Positions 1 to 9,081 of a stretch of 64,000 nt of DNA are shown piece after piece. The stretch is from positions 34,911 through 98,910 of the forward strand of contig CANLNQ010000026.1 of NCBI GenBank assembly GCA_947492525.1, written 5' to 3'. Origin of the DNA: an uncultured Granulosicoccus sp. (lineage in GTDB: Bacteria; Pseudomonadota; Gammaproteobacteria; Granulosicoccales; Granulosicoccaceae). Under the pieces are notes generated by a model. The model was given only the letters and a program-made list of their open reading frames with translations. It did no database searches and was not told where the DNA came from. Both the position numbers and the translations under genes were made by a program. The stretch's first letter is position 1, and each line of letters opens with the position of its first letter.

Positions 1-656
1 TTGTTACCGGCCTTGAAAACCTCGCCGTTCTTCATCGCCACGATATGGTCCGCGTGGCGAGCAGCATGATTCAGGTCGTGCAGCACCAGCGCAAAGGTTC
101 GACCTCGGTCGGTGTGCCGGCGGATCAACTGCATCAGCTTTCGAGCATGGCGCAGGTCCAGATTGTTCAGCGGTTCGTCCAGCAGTACCATGTCGGTGGC
201 CTGCGCAAAGTTCATGGCGAGCAGCGCGCGCTGCCGTTGTCCGCCGGATAAGGTTTCAAGAAAGCGGCTGGCCAGCTCACCCAGATCGAAGTCGCGCAGG
301 GCCTGGTCGACGATGACATCGTCGGCGGCAGTGCCACGGCCCTTGTTATGAGGGTAACGACCGAAAGCCACGAGATCGCGTACCCGCAGTCGAGAACCGA
401 TGGTGCTGTGCTGACGCAACACGGACAGGTGTCTGGCAAGTTCATCGAAGGCGTAGTCACTGAGAAGGCGTCCTGCCAGTTCGACCTCACCGCTGTCCTG
501 ATTCTGCAGCCGGGACAGGGTATGCAGCAGGCTGGACTTGCCTGCACCATTCGGCCCTATCAGGGCGGTGACCTTGCCCGGTGGAATTTCGACCGAGACA
601 CAGTTGAGGATGTGATTGCCGTTCAGCGTCAGATCGATATCGCGCGTCTTGATCAT
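1..656 (-). CDS. Iron-chelate ABC transporter ATP-binding protein (partial, 3' end outside window)
   Basis: Cytoplasmic ATPase of an iron-siderophore importer (FepC/FecE type). The minus-strand frame stays open from the ATG at 656 to the left edge, about 218 codons. Visible motifs are Walker A GPNGAGKS near residue 35, signature LSGGQRQR near residue 136, Walker B MVLLDEP and the H-loop histidine in LVLHDLNHA. The ATG overlaps the stop of the upstream permease gene (ATGA), so the genes are translationally coupled. The C-terminus lies outside the window. Confidence 0.93.
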   Translation of the reverse strand, partial: MIKTRDIDLTLNGNHILNCVSVEIPPGKVTALIGPNGAGKSSLLHTLSRLQNQDSGEVELAGRLLSDYAFDELARHLSVLRQHSTIGSRLRVRDLVAFGRYPHNKGRGTAADDVIVDQALRDFDLGELASRFLETLSGGQRQRALLAMNFAQATDMVLLDEPLNNLDLRHARKLMQLIRRHTDRGRTFALVLHDLNHAARHADHIVAMKNGEVFKAGN

Positions 657-1630
657 GGCCGTTTCATCAGAAGCAGGTACAGGAACAGAAGACCCCCGAG
701 CAATTCTATGACGATGCTGATGGTAATCTGCATATTCAGCAGGCGCTCCAGAACCAGCTGCCCACCCAGCAGTACCAGCGTGCCGGTAAGGATGGTCAGT
801 GGAATCAGAGTGGCATGCCGGTGGTCTGGGGCAAGACTGTAGACAAGGCTGCTGATAAGCAGCCCGAGGAAGACCACCGGCCCTACCAGTGCCGTTGCGG
901 TGGCCACCAGTATGGCGGTCAGTGCGAGAATCTGGAAAGCCCCCTTGTCATGATCCACCCCGAGTCCGATCGCCAGATCGCGGCCCAGGGCCATGACATC
1001 CAGCTTTCGTCGTAATCGCCAGGTCAGCCACAGAGATACGGCGACGGCGATGCCTGCATAGCCCAGCAAGGATTCATCGATATTGCCGAAGCGGGCAAAG
1101 CTGGCAGACTGAATCACTGCATAGTCGTTGGGCGACAACACACGCGCCATGAAACCTGACAGGGAGCGGAACAGAACTCCCACGATGATGCCAGTGAGTA
1201 GCAACCGAGAAAAATCCGCTTGACCACGCTTGAGCAGCGTGCTGAACAAGGCCAGTGCGAGTACGGTCATGATGCTCAGTTCGGCCAGGAATTTCGCGGA
1301 GGCGGGCAATGCCACGTAGTGGCTGCTTCCGAGGAAGAAGACAACGCTGGTCTGGATCAGAATATACAGTGAGTCGAAGCCCATCAGCGAGGGTGTCAGT
1401 ATGCGGTTGCCACTGAGTGTCTGGAACAGCAAGGTCGATACACCGATGGCCGCTGCGGTCAGTAGCAGTCCCAGCAGGGTAGGCAACCGGAAGGCGAGAA
1501 TGAAAGCCAGGTTGCCATTGGCCCCTTGAAAGAGATAGACGGCAGAGGCAATGAGGGTTGCAAGCGTCAGTGTAACGAACAGACAGACTGGACGGCTGGC
1601 TGCTTCGAGCCTGATTTCTGATGGCGTCAT
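653..1630 (-). CDS. Iron-chelate ABC transporter permease (FecCD family, second subunit)
   Basis: Inner-membrane permease of the FecCD/BtuC family, about 325 aa, with many hydrophobic segments and the family-typical LVGPVVFLGLL segment near the region that contacts the ATPase. The start at 1630 (MTPSEIRL) is chosen because it overlaps the stop of the preceding permease gene in an ATGA arrangement. Longer upstream readings add a non-hydrophobic tail. It pairs with the permease at 1627-2613 to form the heterodimeric channel of a siderophore importer. The exact chelate cannot be told from sequence. Confidence 0.92.
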   Translation of the reverse strand: MTPSEIRLEAASRPVCLFVTLTLATLIASAVYLFQGANGNLAFILAFRLPTLLGLLLTAAAIGVSTLLFQTLSGNRILTPSLMGFDSLYILIQTSVVFFLGSSHYVALPASAKFLAELSIMTVLALALFSTLLKRGQADFSRLLLTGIIVGVLFRSLSGFMARVLSPNDYAVIQSASFARFGNIDESLLGYAGIAVAVSLWLTWRLRRKLDVMALGRDLAIGLGVDHDKGAFQILALTAILVATATALVGPVVFLGLLISSLVYSLAPDHRHATLIPLTILTGTLVLLGGQLVLERLLNMQITISIVIELLGGLLFLYLLLMKRP

Positions 1631-2613
1631 GCCTGGCGCATTGCCGGTTTGCTGTACAGCAGCCACAGGGTGATGGCCGCGCCAACGACACCGAATACCG
1701 TGCCCACGGGAATCTCGTAGGGTGCGATGATGAGTCTGCCAACCATGTCGCTCAGAAGCGTCAGCAGGGCGCCGAGCCATGCGACCAGGGGGAGCGAATA
1801 GCGCAGGTTGTCGCCGTGCAGTCGGCTCACGATATTGGGCACCACCAGGCCGATGAAGGGGATGATGCCGACAGTCACGATGGTGACGGCGGTTACCACG
1901 GAAATCACCAGCAGGCCCAGAGCCATGATGGTTCGGTAGTCGAGTCCCAGATTTCGGGCATGGTCTCGACCGAGGCTGGCGATGGTGAATTGATCAGCCA
2001 CGAACCAGGTGAACACCGCCAGTACGCCGGCTATCCACAACAGGCCGTACCGCCCGCGCATGATTCCCGAGAATTCACCCGTCATCCAGACATCCAGCAG
2101 TTGCAGAAGATCGGCCTGCCACGCCAGCCAGATGGCAATGGATCCGACCACGCCGCCATAGACAATGCCCACCAGAGGGACCAGGTAGGTCTCCTGTGGT
2201 GGCAGTCGTCGGATCATCAACAGAAACAGCAGGGTACCCAACAGGGCGGTCACACTGGCAGTCGCCATGGTGGCGGCAATGCTGCTGCCGGGAAAGAACA
2301 GGGTCATCAGTACGATACCCAGTATGGCGGATTGACCGCTACCGGCAGTGGCGGGTTCGACAAAGCGATTCTGCACGAGCACCTGCATGACCTGTCCGGC
2401 AATGGCCAGAGAGACTCCGGTCAGCAATACCGCCAGTGTGCGAGGCAATCGACTGCTGCTCAGCAGCCACATAGCCTCCGGATCCGACAGCAGTTCTGCG
2501 GGGCGCATGTCGATCACACCGATGAACAGGCTGCTCACGACGCAGATCAGCAGTGCACCAGCGGCCAGCATCGAGCGGATCATTGCGCTGGACGGCGTCG
2601 AACCAGTGCTCAT
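1627..2613 (-). CDS. Iron-chelate ABC transporter permease (FecCD family, first subunit)
   Basis: A 328-residue polytopic inner-membrane protein of the FecCD family. The first hydrophobic helix begins near residue 12, and the segment TVGIIPFIGLVVPNIV near residue 240 matches the conserved coupling region of BtuC/FepD-type permeases. It lies 19 bp after the binding-protein gene and overlaps the next permease gene by 4 bp. Order is therefore binding protein, permease, permease, ATPase. This layout is typical of FatBCD, Vct and YclNOPQ iron-catechol importers. Confidence 0.93.
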   Translation of the reverse strand: MSTGSTPSSAMIRSMLAAGALLICVVSSLFIGVIDMRPAELLSDPEAMWLLSSSRLPRTLAVLLTGVSLAIAGQVMQVLVQNRFVEPATAGSGQSAILGIVLMTLFFPGSSIAATMATASVTALLGTLLFLLMIRRLPPQETYLVPLVGIVYGGVVGSIAIWLAWQADLLQLLDVWMTGEFSGIMRGRYGLLWIAGVLAVFTWFVADQFTIASLGRDHARNLGLDYRTIMALGLLVISVVTAVTIVTVGIIPFIGLVVPNIVSRLHGDNLRYSLPLVAWLGALLTLLSDMVGRLIIAPYEIPVGTVFGVVGAAITLWLLYSKPAMRQA

Positions 2614-2632
2614 GCGCAGCAGAGTGAACTTG

Positions 2633-3544
2633 TCAGTTGCTGATGCTGAAGGCTTCGCCTATCTGGTCGAGGATGCGGGTTTGCGCTTGTATTCCGCCGC
2701 CGGCGATGTAGACATTGGCGCTGTCAAGGTAGACGATATGCTCGTTCTGCCAGGCCTGTGTCTGGTGCATCAGCTCGTTGTCCAGGGTCTGTCGTGCACT
2801 GTCACCTTCCTGGCCAATGGCAGCCGTGCGATCAATCACCAGCAACCAGTCGGGGTCGTATTGCAGCACGAATTCGAAAGACACGGCATCGCCATGTGAG
2901 GCGATGGCTATCTGGTCCACCGCGGGTTCCAGACCCAGCTCGGAGTACATCCAGCCGAAGCGTGAGCCCGGTCCGAAGGCGGAGATCTTGGGGCCATTGG
3001 TCATCAGTACCAGGGCCTTGCCGCGACCGGCAACGGCTGAGCGAGCCTGTTCCAGAGCGGTGTCGAGTCGAGAGATCAGCGCTTCGGCCTTGTCGCGCTT
3101 GTCGAACAGTTCGCCGTACTGGCGCGCGCGTTCGCGGGTCTGTGCCAGCAGCTCGGTACCATCGATACTCATGTCAATGGCAGGTGCCAGTTTGGCGACC
3201 GAGTCCAGAGTCCCGGCGGATCGACCGCCAACGATGACAAGGTCAGGCTGCAGAGTGGACAAAGCCTGATAATCGGGATCGAACAGACTGCCGACAACCG
3301 TGGCGGTCTCGGCAACCGGGTCCAGATAGTCGACAAACAGCTTGTTGACGGTTCCGGCGATGGGTACCCCCAGTGCCGTAAGGGTATCGACGGCGGGTAT
3401 ATCAAATACTGCAACTGTGTCTGGCGTGTTCTCCACCTTGACCGGACCGCGCGCTGTCTCCAGCTCCAGGGCCGTGGCTGTCAGTGGGATCAGCATCGTG
3501 CTCAGCGTCAGGGTGATACCTGCGCTCAGGGAGAACATGTTCAT
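2633..3544 (-). CDS. Periplasmic iron-siderophore binding protein (FatB/VctP-like)
   Basis: Class III periplasmic binding protein of about 303 aa that delivers a ferric chelate to the FecCD permeases. The start at 3544 has AGGA eight bases upstream and gives a signal peptide (hydrophobic core ITLTLSTMLIPLTATA, cleavage near the following ALE). The segment LETARGPVKVENTP and the later LVLMTNGPKISAFGPGSRFG resemble FatB/YclQ-type proteins for catecholate or related siderophores. First gene of the minus-strand import operon; a Fur-box-like palindrome lies about 100 bp upstream. Confidence 0.9.
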   Translation of the reverse strand: MNMFSLSAGITLTLSTMLIPLTATALELETARGPVKVENTPDTVAVFDIPAVDTLTALGVPIAGTVNKLFVDYLDPVAETATVVGSLFDPDYQALSTLQPDLVIVGGRSAGTLDSVAKLAPAIDMSIDGTELLAQTRERARQYGELFDKRDKAEALISRLDTALEQARSAVAGRGKALVLMTNGPKISAFGPGSRFGWMYSELGLEPAVDQIAIASHGDAVSFEFVLQYDPDWLLVIDRTAAIGQEGDSARQTLDNELMHQTQAWQNEHIVYLDSANVYIAGGGIQAQTRILDQIGEAFSISN

Positions 3545-3641
3545 GAGTGAATTCCTGGTTGAAAGTGTGGGCAGGCGGGGCGGGGCCAGACTGCCAACGA
3601 TCTGATCAATCCTGATTGATTTCGGAAAATACCCGTGTATC

Positions 3642-3676
3642 ATAATGCAAATGCTAGTAATTCGCATTAGCATTAT
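3642..3676. promoter_or_regulatory. Fur-box-like inverted repeat between receptor and importer genes
   Basis: Two 13-bp arms, ATAATGCAAATGC (3642-3654) and GCATTAGCATTAT (3664-3676), are inverted repeats with one mismatch across a 9-bp centre. Composition and AATGC/GCATT spacing resemble proteobacterial Fur boxes. The site lies between the divergent binding-protein gene (start 3544) and receptor gene (start 3737), where one Fur site could control both. Inferred by pattern only. Confidence 0.6.
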
Positions 3677-3736
3677 CGTGAATTCGTGTCACGTCACATT
3701 GCCGCGTCCAGCGCGCACTCGCTCACAGGGAAACTC

Positions 3737-5872
3737 ATGTCCAACTTGAAATCACCGGCAAGCCCTTTGCCGCGACCGTCCGCATTCGTTCTTCTGCCTC
3801 TGGTCCTGTCGATGCAGCAGGCGCTTGCCCAGGAGCAGGTCGAGGAAGAAGAGCTGACAGTCCTTGGCCCTCTGGTGGTCTGGGGAACTCAGGTTCAGTC
3901 CTCGTCCGTCAAGCTGGGCAGTGAAGGCATCGGCATCAAACAGGCGGATCACATCAGCGATCTGTTGCGCTCGGTGCCGGGTGTGGATGTCGGCGGTGCC
4001 CATTCCCTGAACCAACGCGTCACCATCAGAAGCATGGATGACAAGGATCTGCAGATCAGTATCGATGGCGCAAACCAGAACACCTATATGTACCACCACA
4101 TGGGGAATCTGCAGATTCATGCGGATATTCTCGAGTCTGTCGATATCGATGTCGGCAACAACAGTGTGATCAATGGTGGCCTGGGTGGCACCGTGCGATT
4201 CAGGACCAAATCGGCAGAGCAGTTGCTGGAAGAGGGGCAGCGCGTCGGTGGTCGTGTGCAACTGGGCTACGGTGACAATTCCGGCACCAGCGCCGCCATT
4301 ACCGGCTATGGCCGTCTGACAGATTCGGTGGACGTCATCGCCTATTACAACGGCGTGCAGCGAGATAACTACGAGGTGGGTGGTGGTGAAATCAGGGACT
4401 TCGACGGGAATGCCATCGACGGTACTGATGGAACCGTGCGTGGTCTGGAAGGGGATCTGAGTGATGCGCTGCTGAAATTCGGTTGGGACATCAACGACAA
4501 TCACCGTCTCGCCTTCGGTGTGGAAAGCTATCTGGATGAGGGTGACTACAGCTATCGCCCGGATATGGGACTGGCAACCGATCTTGCCATCACCAACAGC
4601 CTTGGCATCCCCTTGTTATGGCCAACCGAGTTCAGTCGAGATACGTACACGTTGAACTACGAAGGTGAGTCGCGCAGCCTGGGTCGTATCAATGCAACCC
4701 TGTTCCACAATGACAGTACCCTGAACCGTGACGAAAGTGGCTGGGCAGACAACGAGGCCTTCGCCGAATCAGCCGGGCAGGTCGAAGGGGAGGCCATCAA
4801 TACCGGAATCAACTTCATCGTACGCAAGGAGCTGGGTGCGCATGAGATTGCCTATGGCGCTGATGTCACGCAGTATGAGACGGAATTCAATGCCGATTAC
4901 GACAATGGCAGTCAGGACAGTTCTTCTGAGGAAATCGTCAATTCCGCCCTCTTCGTACAGGATCGGATCAGCCTGAGCGAGCGCTTCTCGATAACGCCCG
5001 GTGTTCGTTACAATGTGCAGAGCAACGATACGACCGTGACGGACGACACCTTTGACGAGGTCACGGCCGCTCTGGCGGCCGACTATGAGCTGACGCCGAA
5101 GGTTCATCTGCGAGCCAGTACCACACAGTTGTTCAAGGGACCGGAGATAGGTGAGGTATTCACCGGAGCCGGCTTGTACGACATGCCCAATGAGGGCATC
5201 GAGCAGGAAACCGGACTCAACAGCGAACTGTCACTGGCCTACGCGGACGCGATACTGGGTGCGGACGAATTCAGCGCCGGCATCACCCTGTTCAATACGC
5301 AGTTGAATGATTACATCTATGACTATGCGCCAATTGCCGAAGCTGACGGTGGGGGTACCTGGAAGGACAACATCGGTGACATGAACATCCGGGGCGTCGA
5401 GGCCTATCTGGGCTATGACATCGGTCAGTTCGAAGCGCTGTTGAGCTATTCCATTGCTGATAGCGAGCTGGATGCCGATGATGACTATATGACACTGGAC
5501 GAGGCGAGGCTCGATCGCAAGCAGGGCGATACCTTTGCCATCGGGCTGGACTATCACCTGGCCAATACCGGCCTTGCGCTGCACTGGGATACCCAGGTGG
5601 TGAGTTCGCTGAGCGCGGGTGTCGATCTGGATGGTGCTACCGAAAACAATGCCAAGGATGGCTTCGCGGTCCACAACATCTCTGCACAATGGCGTCCGGC
5701 TGCGGTCAAGGGCCTGTCATTGACCGTGGGCATCGACAATCTGTTCGATGAATACTACGCCTCGCAGTCGTCACGTACCGGTCTGAGCCTGCATCCGAGG
5801 TTCGGTGAACTCTATCTTCAGGACTATGAGCCGGGCCGCAACATGAAGATCACGGCTGAATACACGTTCTGA
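3737..5872 (+). CDS. TonB-dependent outer-membrane receptor (siderophore or haem type)
   Basis: Outer-membrane gated porin of about 711 aa that takes up an iron compound using TonB energy. The start at 3737 follows AGGG by six bases and begins a signal peptide ending near ALAQ (residue about 32). A TonB-box-like EELTVLG follows, then a plug domain (SVPGVDVGG, VTIRSMDDK, DISIDGANQN-like segment), then a 22-strand-type barrel ending in the terminal aromatic TEYTF-like signature (AEYTF). The LFKGPEIGEVF segment resembles receptors of the haemoglobin/transferrin subfamily, but the neighbouring FatB-type importer argues for a siderophore. Probably Fur-regulated from the palindrome at 3642-3676. 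Confidence 0.9.
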   Translation: MSNLKSPASPLPRPSAFVLLPLVLSMQQALAQEQVEEEELTVLGPLVVWGTQVQSSSVKLGSEGIGIKQADHISDLLRSVPGVDVGGAHSLNQRVTIRSMDDKDLQISIDGANQNTYMYHHMGNLQIHADILESVDIDVGNNSVINGGLGGTVRFRTKSAEQLLEEGQRVGGRVQLGYGDNSGTSAAITGYGRLTDSVDVIAYYNGVQRDNYEVGGGEIRDFDGNAIDGTDGTVRGLEGDLSDALLKFGWDINDNHRLAFGVESYLDEGDYSYRPDMGLATDLAITNSLGIPLLWPTEFSRDTYTLNYEGESRSLGRINATLFHNDSTLNRDESGWADNEAFAESAGQVEGEAINTGINFIVRKELGAHEIAYGADVTQYETEFNADYDNGSQDSSSEEIVNSALFVQDRISLSERFSITPGVRYNVQSNDTTVTDDTFDEVTAALAADYELTPKVHLRASTTQLFKGPEIGEVFTGAGLYDMPNEGIEQETGLNSELSLAYADAILGADEFSAGITLFNTQLNDYIYDYAPIAEADGGGTWKDNIGDMNIRGVEAYLGYDIGQFEALLSYSIADSELDADDDYMTLDEARLDRKQGDTFAIGLDYHLANTGLALHWDTQVVSSLSAGVDLDGATENNAKDGFAVHNISAQWRPAAVKGLSLTVGIDNLFDEYYASQSSRTGLSLHPRFGELYLQDYEPGRNMKITAEYTF

Positions 5873-5932
5873 TACGGGTGGTTGCAGCCTGGTAAAAGAC
5901 GGGCGAAGGGCGTGCGAAAGGGGCGGGTGACG

Positions 5933-6031
5933 GGGCGTGCGAAGGGCGTGCGAAGGGCGTGCGAAGGGCGTGCGAAGGGCGTGCGAAGGGCGTGCGAAGG
6001 GCGTGCGAAAGGCGTGCGAAAGGCGGGCGAA
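5933..6031. repeat. 11-bp tandem repeat array (GGGCGTGCGAA)
   Basis: Seven perfect consecutive copies of GGGCGTGCGAA run from 5933 to 6009. Two altered copies follow to about 6031, and degenerate GGGCGAA/GTGCGAA pieces precede it from about 5901. It fills the gap between the receptor gene and the LacI promoter. Because 11 is not a multiple of three, all frames are open and give arginine/alanine-rich readings that I regard as artefacts. Confidence 0.95.
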
Positions 6032-6080
6032 AGGGGCGGGCGATGGACCGCGCGCCTTCGCTTCGTCGAGTGCGAGTCGA

Positions 6081-6109
6081 TTGACAGACGAATTGCACTC
6101 GCGTATTGT
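6081..6109 (+). promoter_or_regulatory. Sigma-70-type promoter of the LacI regulator gene
   Basis: A perfect -35 TTGACA (6081-6086) is followed after 17 bp by TATTGT (6104-6109, 4 of 6 matches to TATAAT). The transcription start would fall inside the operator at 6110-6127 and the TTG start codon lies at 6150, leaving a leader of about 30 nt. Assignment is by consensus and spacing only. Confidence 0.6.
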
Positions 6110-6127
6110 TATTTTAACGTTAAAATA
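6110..6127. promoter_or_regulatory. LacI-family operator (perfect 18-bp palindrome)
   Basis: TATTTTAACGTTAAAATA is a perfect palindrome with the central CG typical of LacI/GalR-family operators. It starts directly after the putative -10 hexamer, so bound repressor would block initiation of the regulator gene and the downstream dehydratase genes. The adjacent LacI-family protein is the obvious candidate to bind it. Confidence 0.7.
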
Positions 6128-6149
6128 GCAGAGATTCGGCAGGTCCCGT

Positions 6150-7187
6150 TTGAGACGCAAGGTCACACTCAGTGAAGTCGCCGAATCGGCCGGTGTTTCC
6201 GTACAGACGGTATCCAATGTCGTCAACAACAAGCCGGTTGTCAGCGAGGAAACCCGTCAACTGGTCCTTGCGCATCTGAACGAGTGCGGCTATCGCGGCA
6301 ATGCGGTTGCCCGCTCACTGAAGACCAACAAATCCAGACTCATTGGCCTGGTCGTGCCCAGCATGACCAATTCCATGTATGCAGAGGTGGCCGAGACCAT
6401 CGTGCACGAGGCAGAGCGGCGCGGTTATACCGTGATGATGGCGGTGACCATGCGCGATGCCAAGACAGAGCTGGAGCTTGCCAATACCATCGTCGATCAC
6501 AATGTGGCGGGCGTACTGATGTCATCATCCGATCCCGAGGCCCAGGCCAGCAAGATGGTATTGAACGTCGGGGTACCCTATGTCGAACTGCTCAACAGAA
6601 CCGGCGAAGCGGGCTGCGATGTCTTCGAGGCCGACAATTGTCGTGGCGCACGAGATGCGGTGGAGTATCTGATTTCTCTGGGCCATCGCCGAATCGCGCA
6701 TATCAGTGGTCTGCCGAATTCGACCGGAAGCCGCCGACGGGAAGGCTACGAAAAAGCGCTCGTCGAGGCTGGCCTGAGCATTGATGCCGATCTGGTGGTC
6801 AGCGGCGAGTACACCCGGCAGGGCGGGCGGCGCGCCTGCGAGACATTGCTCGACAGCGGGCAGGTATTCACGGCTGTCTTCTGCGCGAGTGACCTCATGG
6901 CCTATGGCGCCATGGAAGCCCTGGCATCCCGCGCCCTTGCCGTGCCGGGTGATGTGTCCGTGGTCGGATTCGACGACATGAGCATGTCTTCGCTGCCCGG
7001 TATCAACCTCAGCACGGTCTCGTTCAATCCGGTGAAAACGGGTCAGAGGGCGATCGAGCAGCTGATTCGACGCATAGAACTGCCGACGGGCGTGCAAGGC
7101 GATGCCGTGCACGAGATAGCTGCCTGCACACTGGTCACGCGTGCAACGACTGCAGCGGTGAATCAGAAATCCGACGAGACAACATGA
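6150..7187 (+). CDS. LacI-family transcriptional regulator of the sugar-acid operon
   Basis: Repressor of 345 aa. The N-terminal helix-turn-helix ([20 protein letters not shown], residues about 5-24) and hinge helix (AVARSLKTN) are followed by a periplasmic-binding-protein-like effector domain ([16 protein letters not shown] onward; [20 protein letters not shown] near residue 270). The likely start is TTG at 6150, since no ATG lies nearby and the HTH begins at once. It is the first gene of an operon with the dehydratase (49 bp downstream) and an FAH hydrolase, so the effector is probably a sugar, sugar acid or pathway intermediate. Confidence 0.9.
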   Translation: MRRKVTLSEVAESAGVSVQTVSNVVNNKPVVSEETRQLVLAHLNECGYRGNAVARSLKTNKSRLIGLVVPSMTNSMYAEVAETIVHEAERRGYTVMMAVTMRDAKTELELANTIVDHNVAGVLMSSSDPEAQASKMVLNVGVPYVELLNRTGEAGCDVFEADNCRGARDAVEYLISLGHRRIAHISGLPNSTGSRRREGYEKALVEAGLSIDADLVVSGEYTRQGGRRACETLLDSGQVFTAVFCASDLMAYGAMEALASRALAVPGDVSVVGFDDMSMSSLPGINLSTVSFNPVKTGQRAIEQLIRRIELPTGVQGDAVHEIAACTLVTRATTAAVNQKSDETT

Positions 7188-7236
7188 CAGGTTCGTTCCT
7201 GATCAATTCCACACAGAGAATACCCGAGGTACACCC

Positions 7237-9018
7237 ATGAAACTACGTTCTCAGCAGTGGTTCAACAACCCTGACAACCCGTCAATGACGGCGCTCTATC
7301 TGGAACGCTATCTGAACTACGGTATCACTCTGGACGAGCTTCGTTCCGGCAAGCCGATCATCGGTATTGCTCAGACCGGTAGTGACCTATCACCGTGCAA
7401 TCGTCACCACATGGAGCTGGCCAAGCGCGTTCGCGAAGGTATCGTATCCGCTGGCGGTATCTGCATGGAGTTTCCCGTGCATCCGATTCAGGAAACGGGC
7501 AAGCGGCCTACGGCTGCGCTGGATCGCAACCTGGCCTACCTTGGTCTGGTGGAGAGTCTGTACGGTTATCCGCTGGATGGCGTGGTACTGACCATTGGTT
7601 GCGACAAGACAACTCCGGCACTGCTGATGGCGGCGGCTACTGTCAACATTCCCGCGCTCGCCTTGTCGGTGGGGCCCATGCTCAACGGCTGGGAAGGCGA
7701 TGAGCGAACCGGCTCGGGCACCATTATCTGGAAGTCTCGCCAGCGCCTGGCGGTCGGGGAAATCGATCAGGACGAATTCACGCGTCTGGCGGCAGGTTCA
7801 GCGCCATCGGTAGGCTACTGCAACTCCATGGGGACAGCCAGTACCATGAACAACCTGGCCGAAGCACTTGGCATGCAGTTGCCGGGATCCGGTGCCATTC
7901 CTGCGCCCTATAGAGAGCGTGGGCAGATCTCCTATCTGACCGGTCAGCGGATCGTAGATATGGTTCGGGAAGATCTGAAGCCATCGGACATCATGACCCG
8001 CGAGGCATTCGAGAACGCGATCGTGGTCAATTCTGCCATTGGCGGTTCCACCAACGCGCCCATTCATCTGAATGCCGTGGCAGCGCACATGGGTGTGCCC
8101 TTGAACAATGCGGATTGGGAAACGATCGGGCACGCCATTCCGTTGCTGGTCGACATGCAGCCGTCGGGATTCTATCTGGGCGAAGACTTTCATCGAGCCG
8201 GTGGAGTTGCTGCGGTGATCGGTACCTTGTTGAAAGCCGGCGTATTGCCCAATCCGGAAGCCTTGAGCGCCACAGGTCGCACCATGGCCGAAGAATACGA
8301 AGGCATCGAGCCCAGCAATGAGAAGGTCATCCGTGCTTTCGACAAACCGCTCAAGGATCAGGCCGGTTTTCTGAATCTGGGTGGGAATCTCTGGGACAGC
8401 GCCATCATGAAGACATCGGTCATCACCGAGAATTTTCGCAAGAGCTATCTTTCCAACCCGGATGACCCGGAAGCCTTCGAAGGGCGTGCCATGGTGTTCG
8501 ATGGCCCGGAACATTATCACGATCTCATCGAGGACCCGTCGCTGGAGATGGACGAGAACTGCATACTCATCATGCGCGGCGCTGGCCCCATCGGCTATCC
8601 GGGCGGCGCGGAGGTGGTCAACATGCAACCGCCGGCGTATCTGATCGAGCGCGGTATCACCGAATTGCCGTGTATCGGTGATGGTCGTCAATCGGGCACC
8701 TCCGGTTCGCCCTCCATTCTGAACGTTGCCCCGGAGGCTGCGGTTCAGGGTGGCCTGGCCATCCTGAAAATGGGTGATCGCCTGAGAGTCGATCTGAAGA
8801 AGCGCCGGGTCGATGTGCTGATCAGTGATGAAGAACTGCAGGCGCGGCATGAGGAGCTGGCGGCTGCAGGTGGCTATCAGTATCCGGCAGATCAGACGCC
8901 GTGGCAGGAAATCCAGCGGTCCCTGGTCACGCAGTTTGACAAGGGCATGGTGCTGAAGAACGGACCCGATTATCAACGCATTGCACAGTCGAAGGGTGTG
9001 CCGCGCGACAACCACTGA
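7237..9018 (+). CDS. IlvD/Edd-family sugar-acid dehydratase (arabinonate/xylonate dehydratase-like)
   Basis: Cytoplasmic Fe-S dehydratase of 593 aa that removes water from an aldonic acid to give a 2-keto-3-deoxy acid. The three cysteines expected for the cluster are C54 (SPCN), C122 (GCDKTTP) and C195 (GYCNSMGT); their spacing matches the [2Fe-2S] pentonate dehydratases such as Rhizobium arabinonate and Caulobacter xylonate dehydratases. The ATG follows a GAGGT ribosome site. Regulator upstream and FAH hydrolase downstream suggest a non-phosphorylative sugar pathway. Which sugar acid is used cannot be decided here. Confidence 0.9.
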   Translation: MKLRSQQWFNNPDNPSMTALYLERYLNYGITLDELRSGKPIIGIAQTGSDLSPCNRHHMELAKRVREGIVSAGGICMEFPVHPIQETGKRPTAALDRNLAYLGLVESLYGYPLDGVVLTIGCDKTTPALLMAAATVNIPALALSVGPMLNGWEGDERTGSGTIIWKSRQRLAVGEIDQDEFTRLAAGSAPSVGYCNSMGTASTMNNLAEALGMQLPGSGAIPAPYRERGQISYLTGQRIVDMVREDLKPSDIMTREAFENAIVVNSAIGGSTNAPIHLNAVAAHMGVPLNNADWETIGHAIPLLVDMQPSGFYLGEDFHRAGGVAAVIGTLLKAGVLPNPEALSATGRTMAEEYEGIEPSNEKVIRAFDKPLKDQAGFLNLGGNLWDSAIMKTSVITENFRKSYLSNPDDPEAFEGRAMVFDGPEHYHDLIEDPSLEMDENCILIMRGAGPIGYPGGAEVVNMQPPAYLIERGITELPCIGDGRQSGTSGSPSILNVAPEAAVQGGLAILKMGDRLRVDLKKRRVDVLISDEELQARHEELAAAGGYQYPADQTPWQEIQRSLVTQFDKGMVLKNGPDYQRIAQSKGVPRDNH

Positions 9019-9081
9019 ACCGAATTCACCCACCGTAGCGCGTCGACAGTCGCGTCACATCATACTCAAGGAGTTTGCACG

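Noticed and set aside
1621..2643. 340-codon plus-strand frame rich in Gln, His and Asp
   Set aside because: Exact antisense shadow of the FecCD permease gene; composition is not protein-like.
5882..6232. Arginine/alanine-rich repetitive proteins read from the 11-bp repeat
   Set aside because: Open in several frames on both strands, the usual artefact of a repeat; they also overlap the LacI promoter.
7798..9033. 411-codon minus-strand frame
   Set aside because: Antisense to the IlvD-type dehydratase, which has all cluster cysteines.
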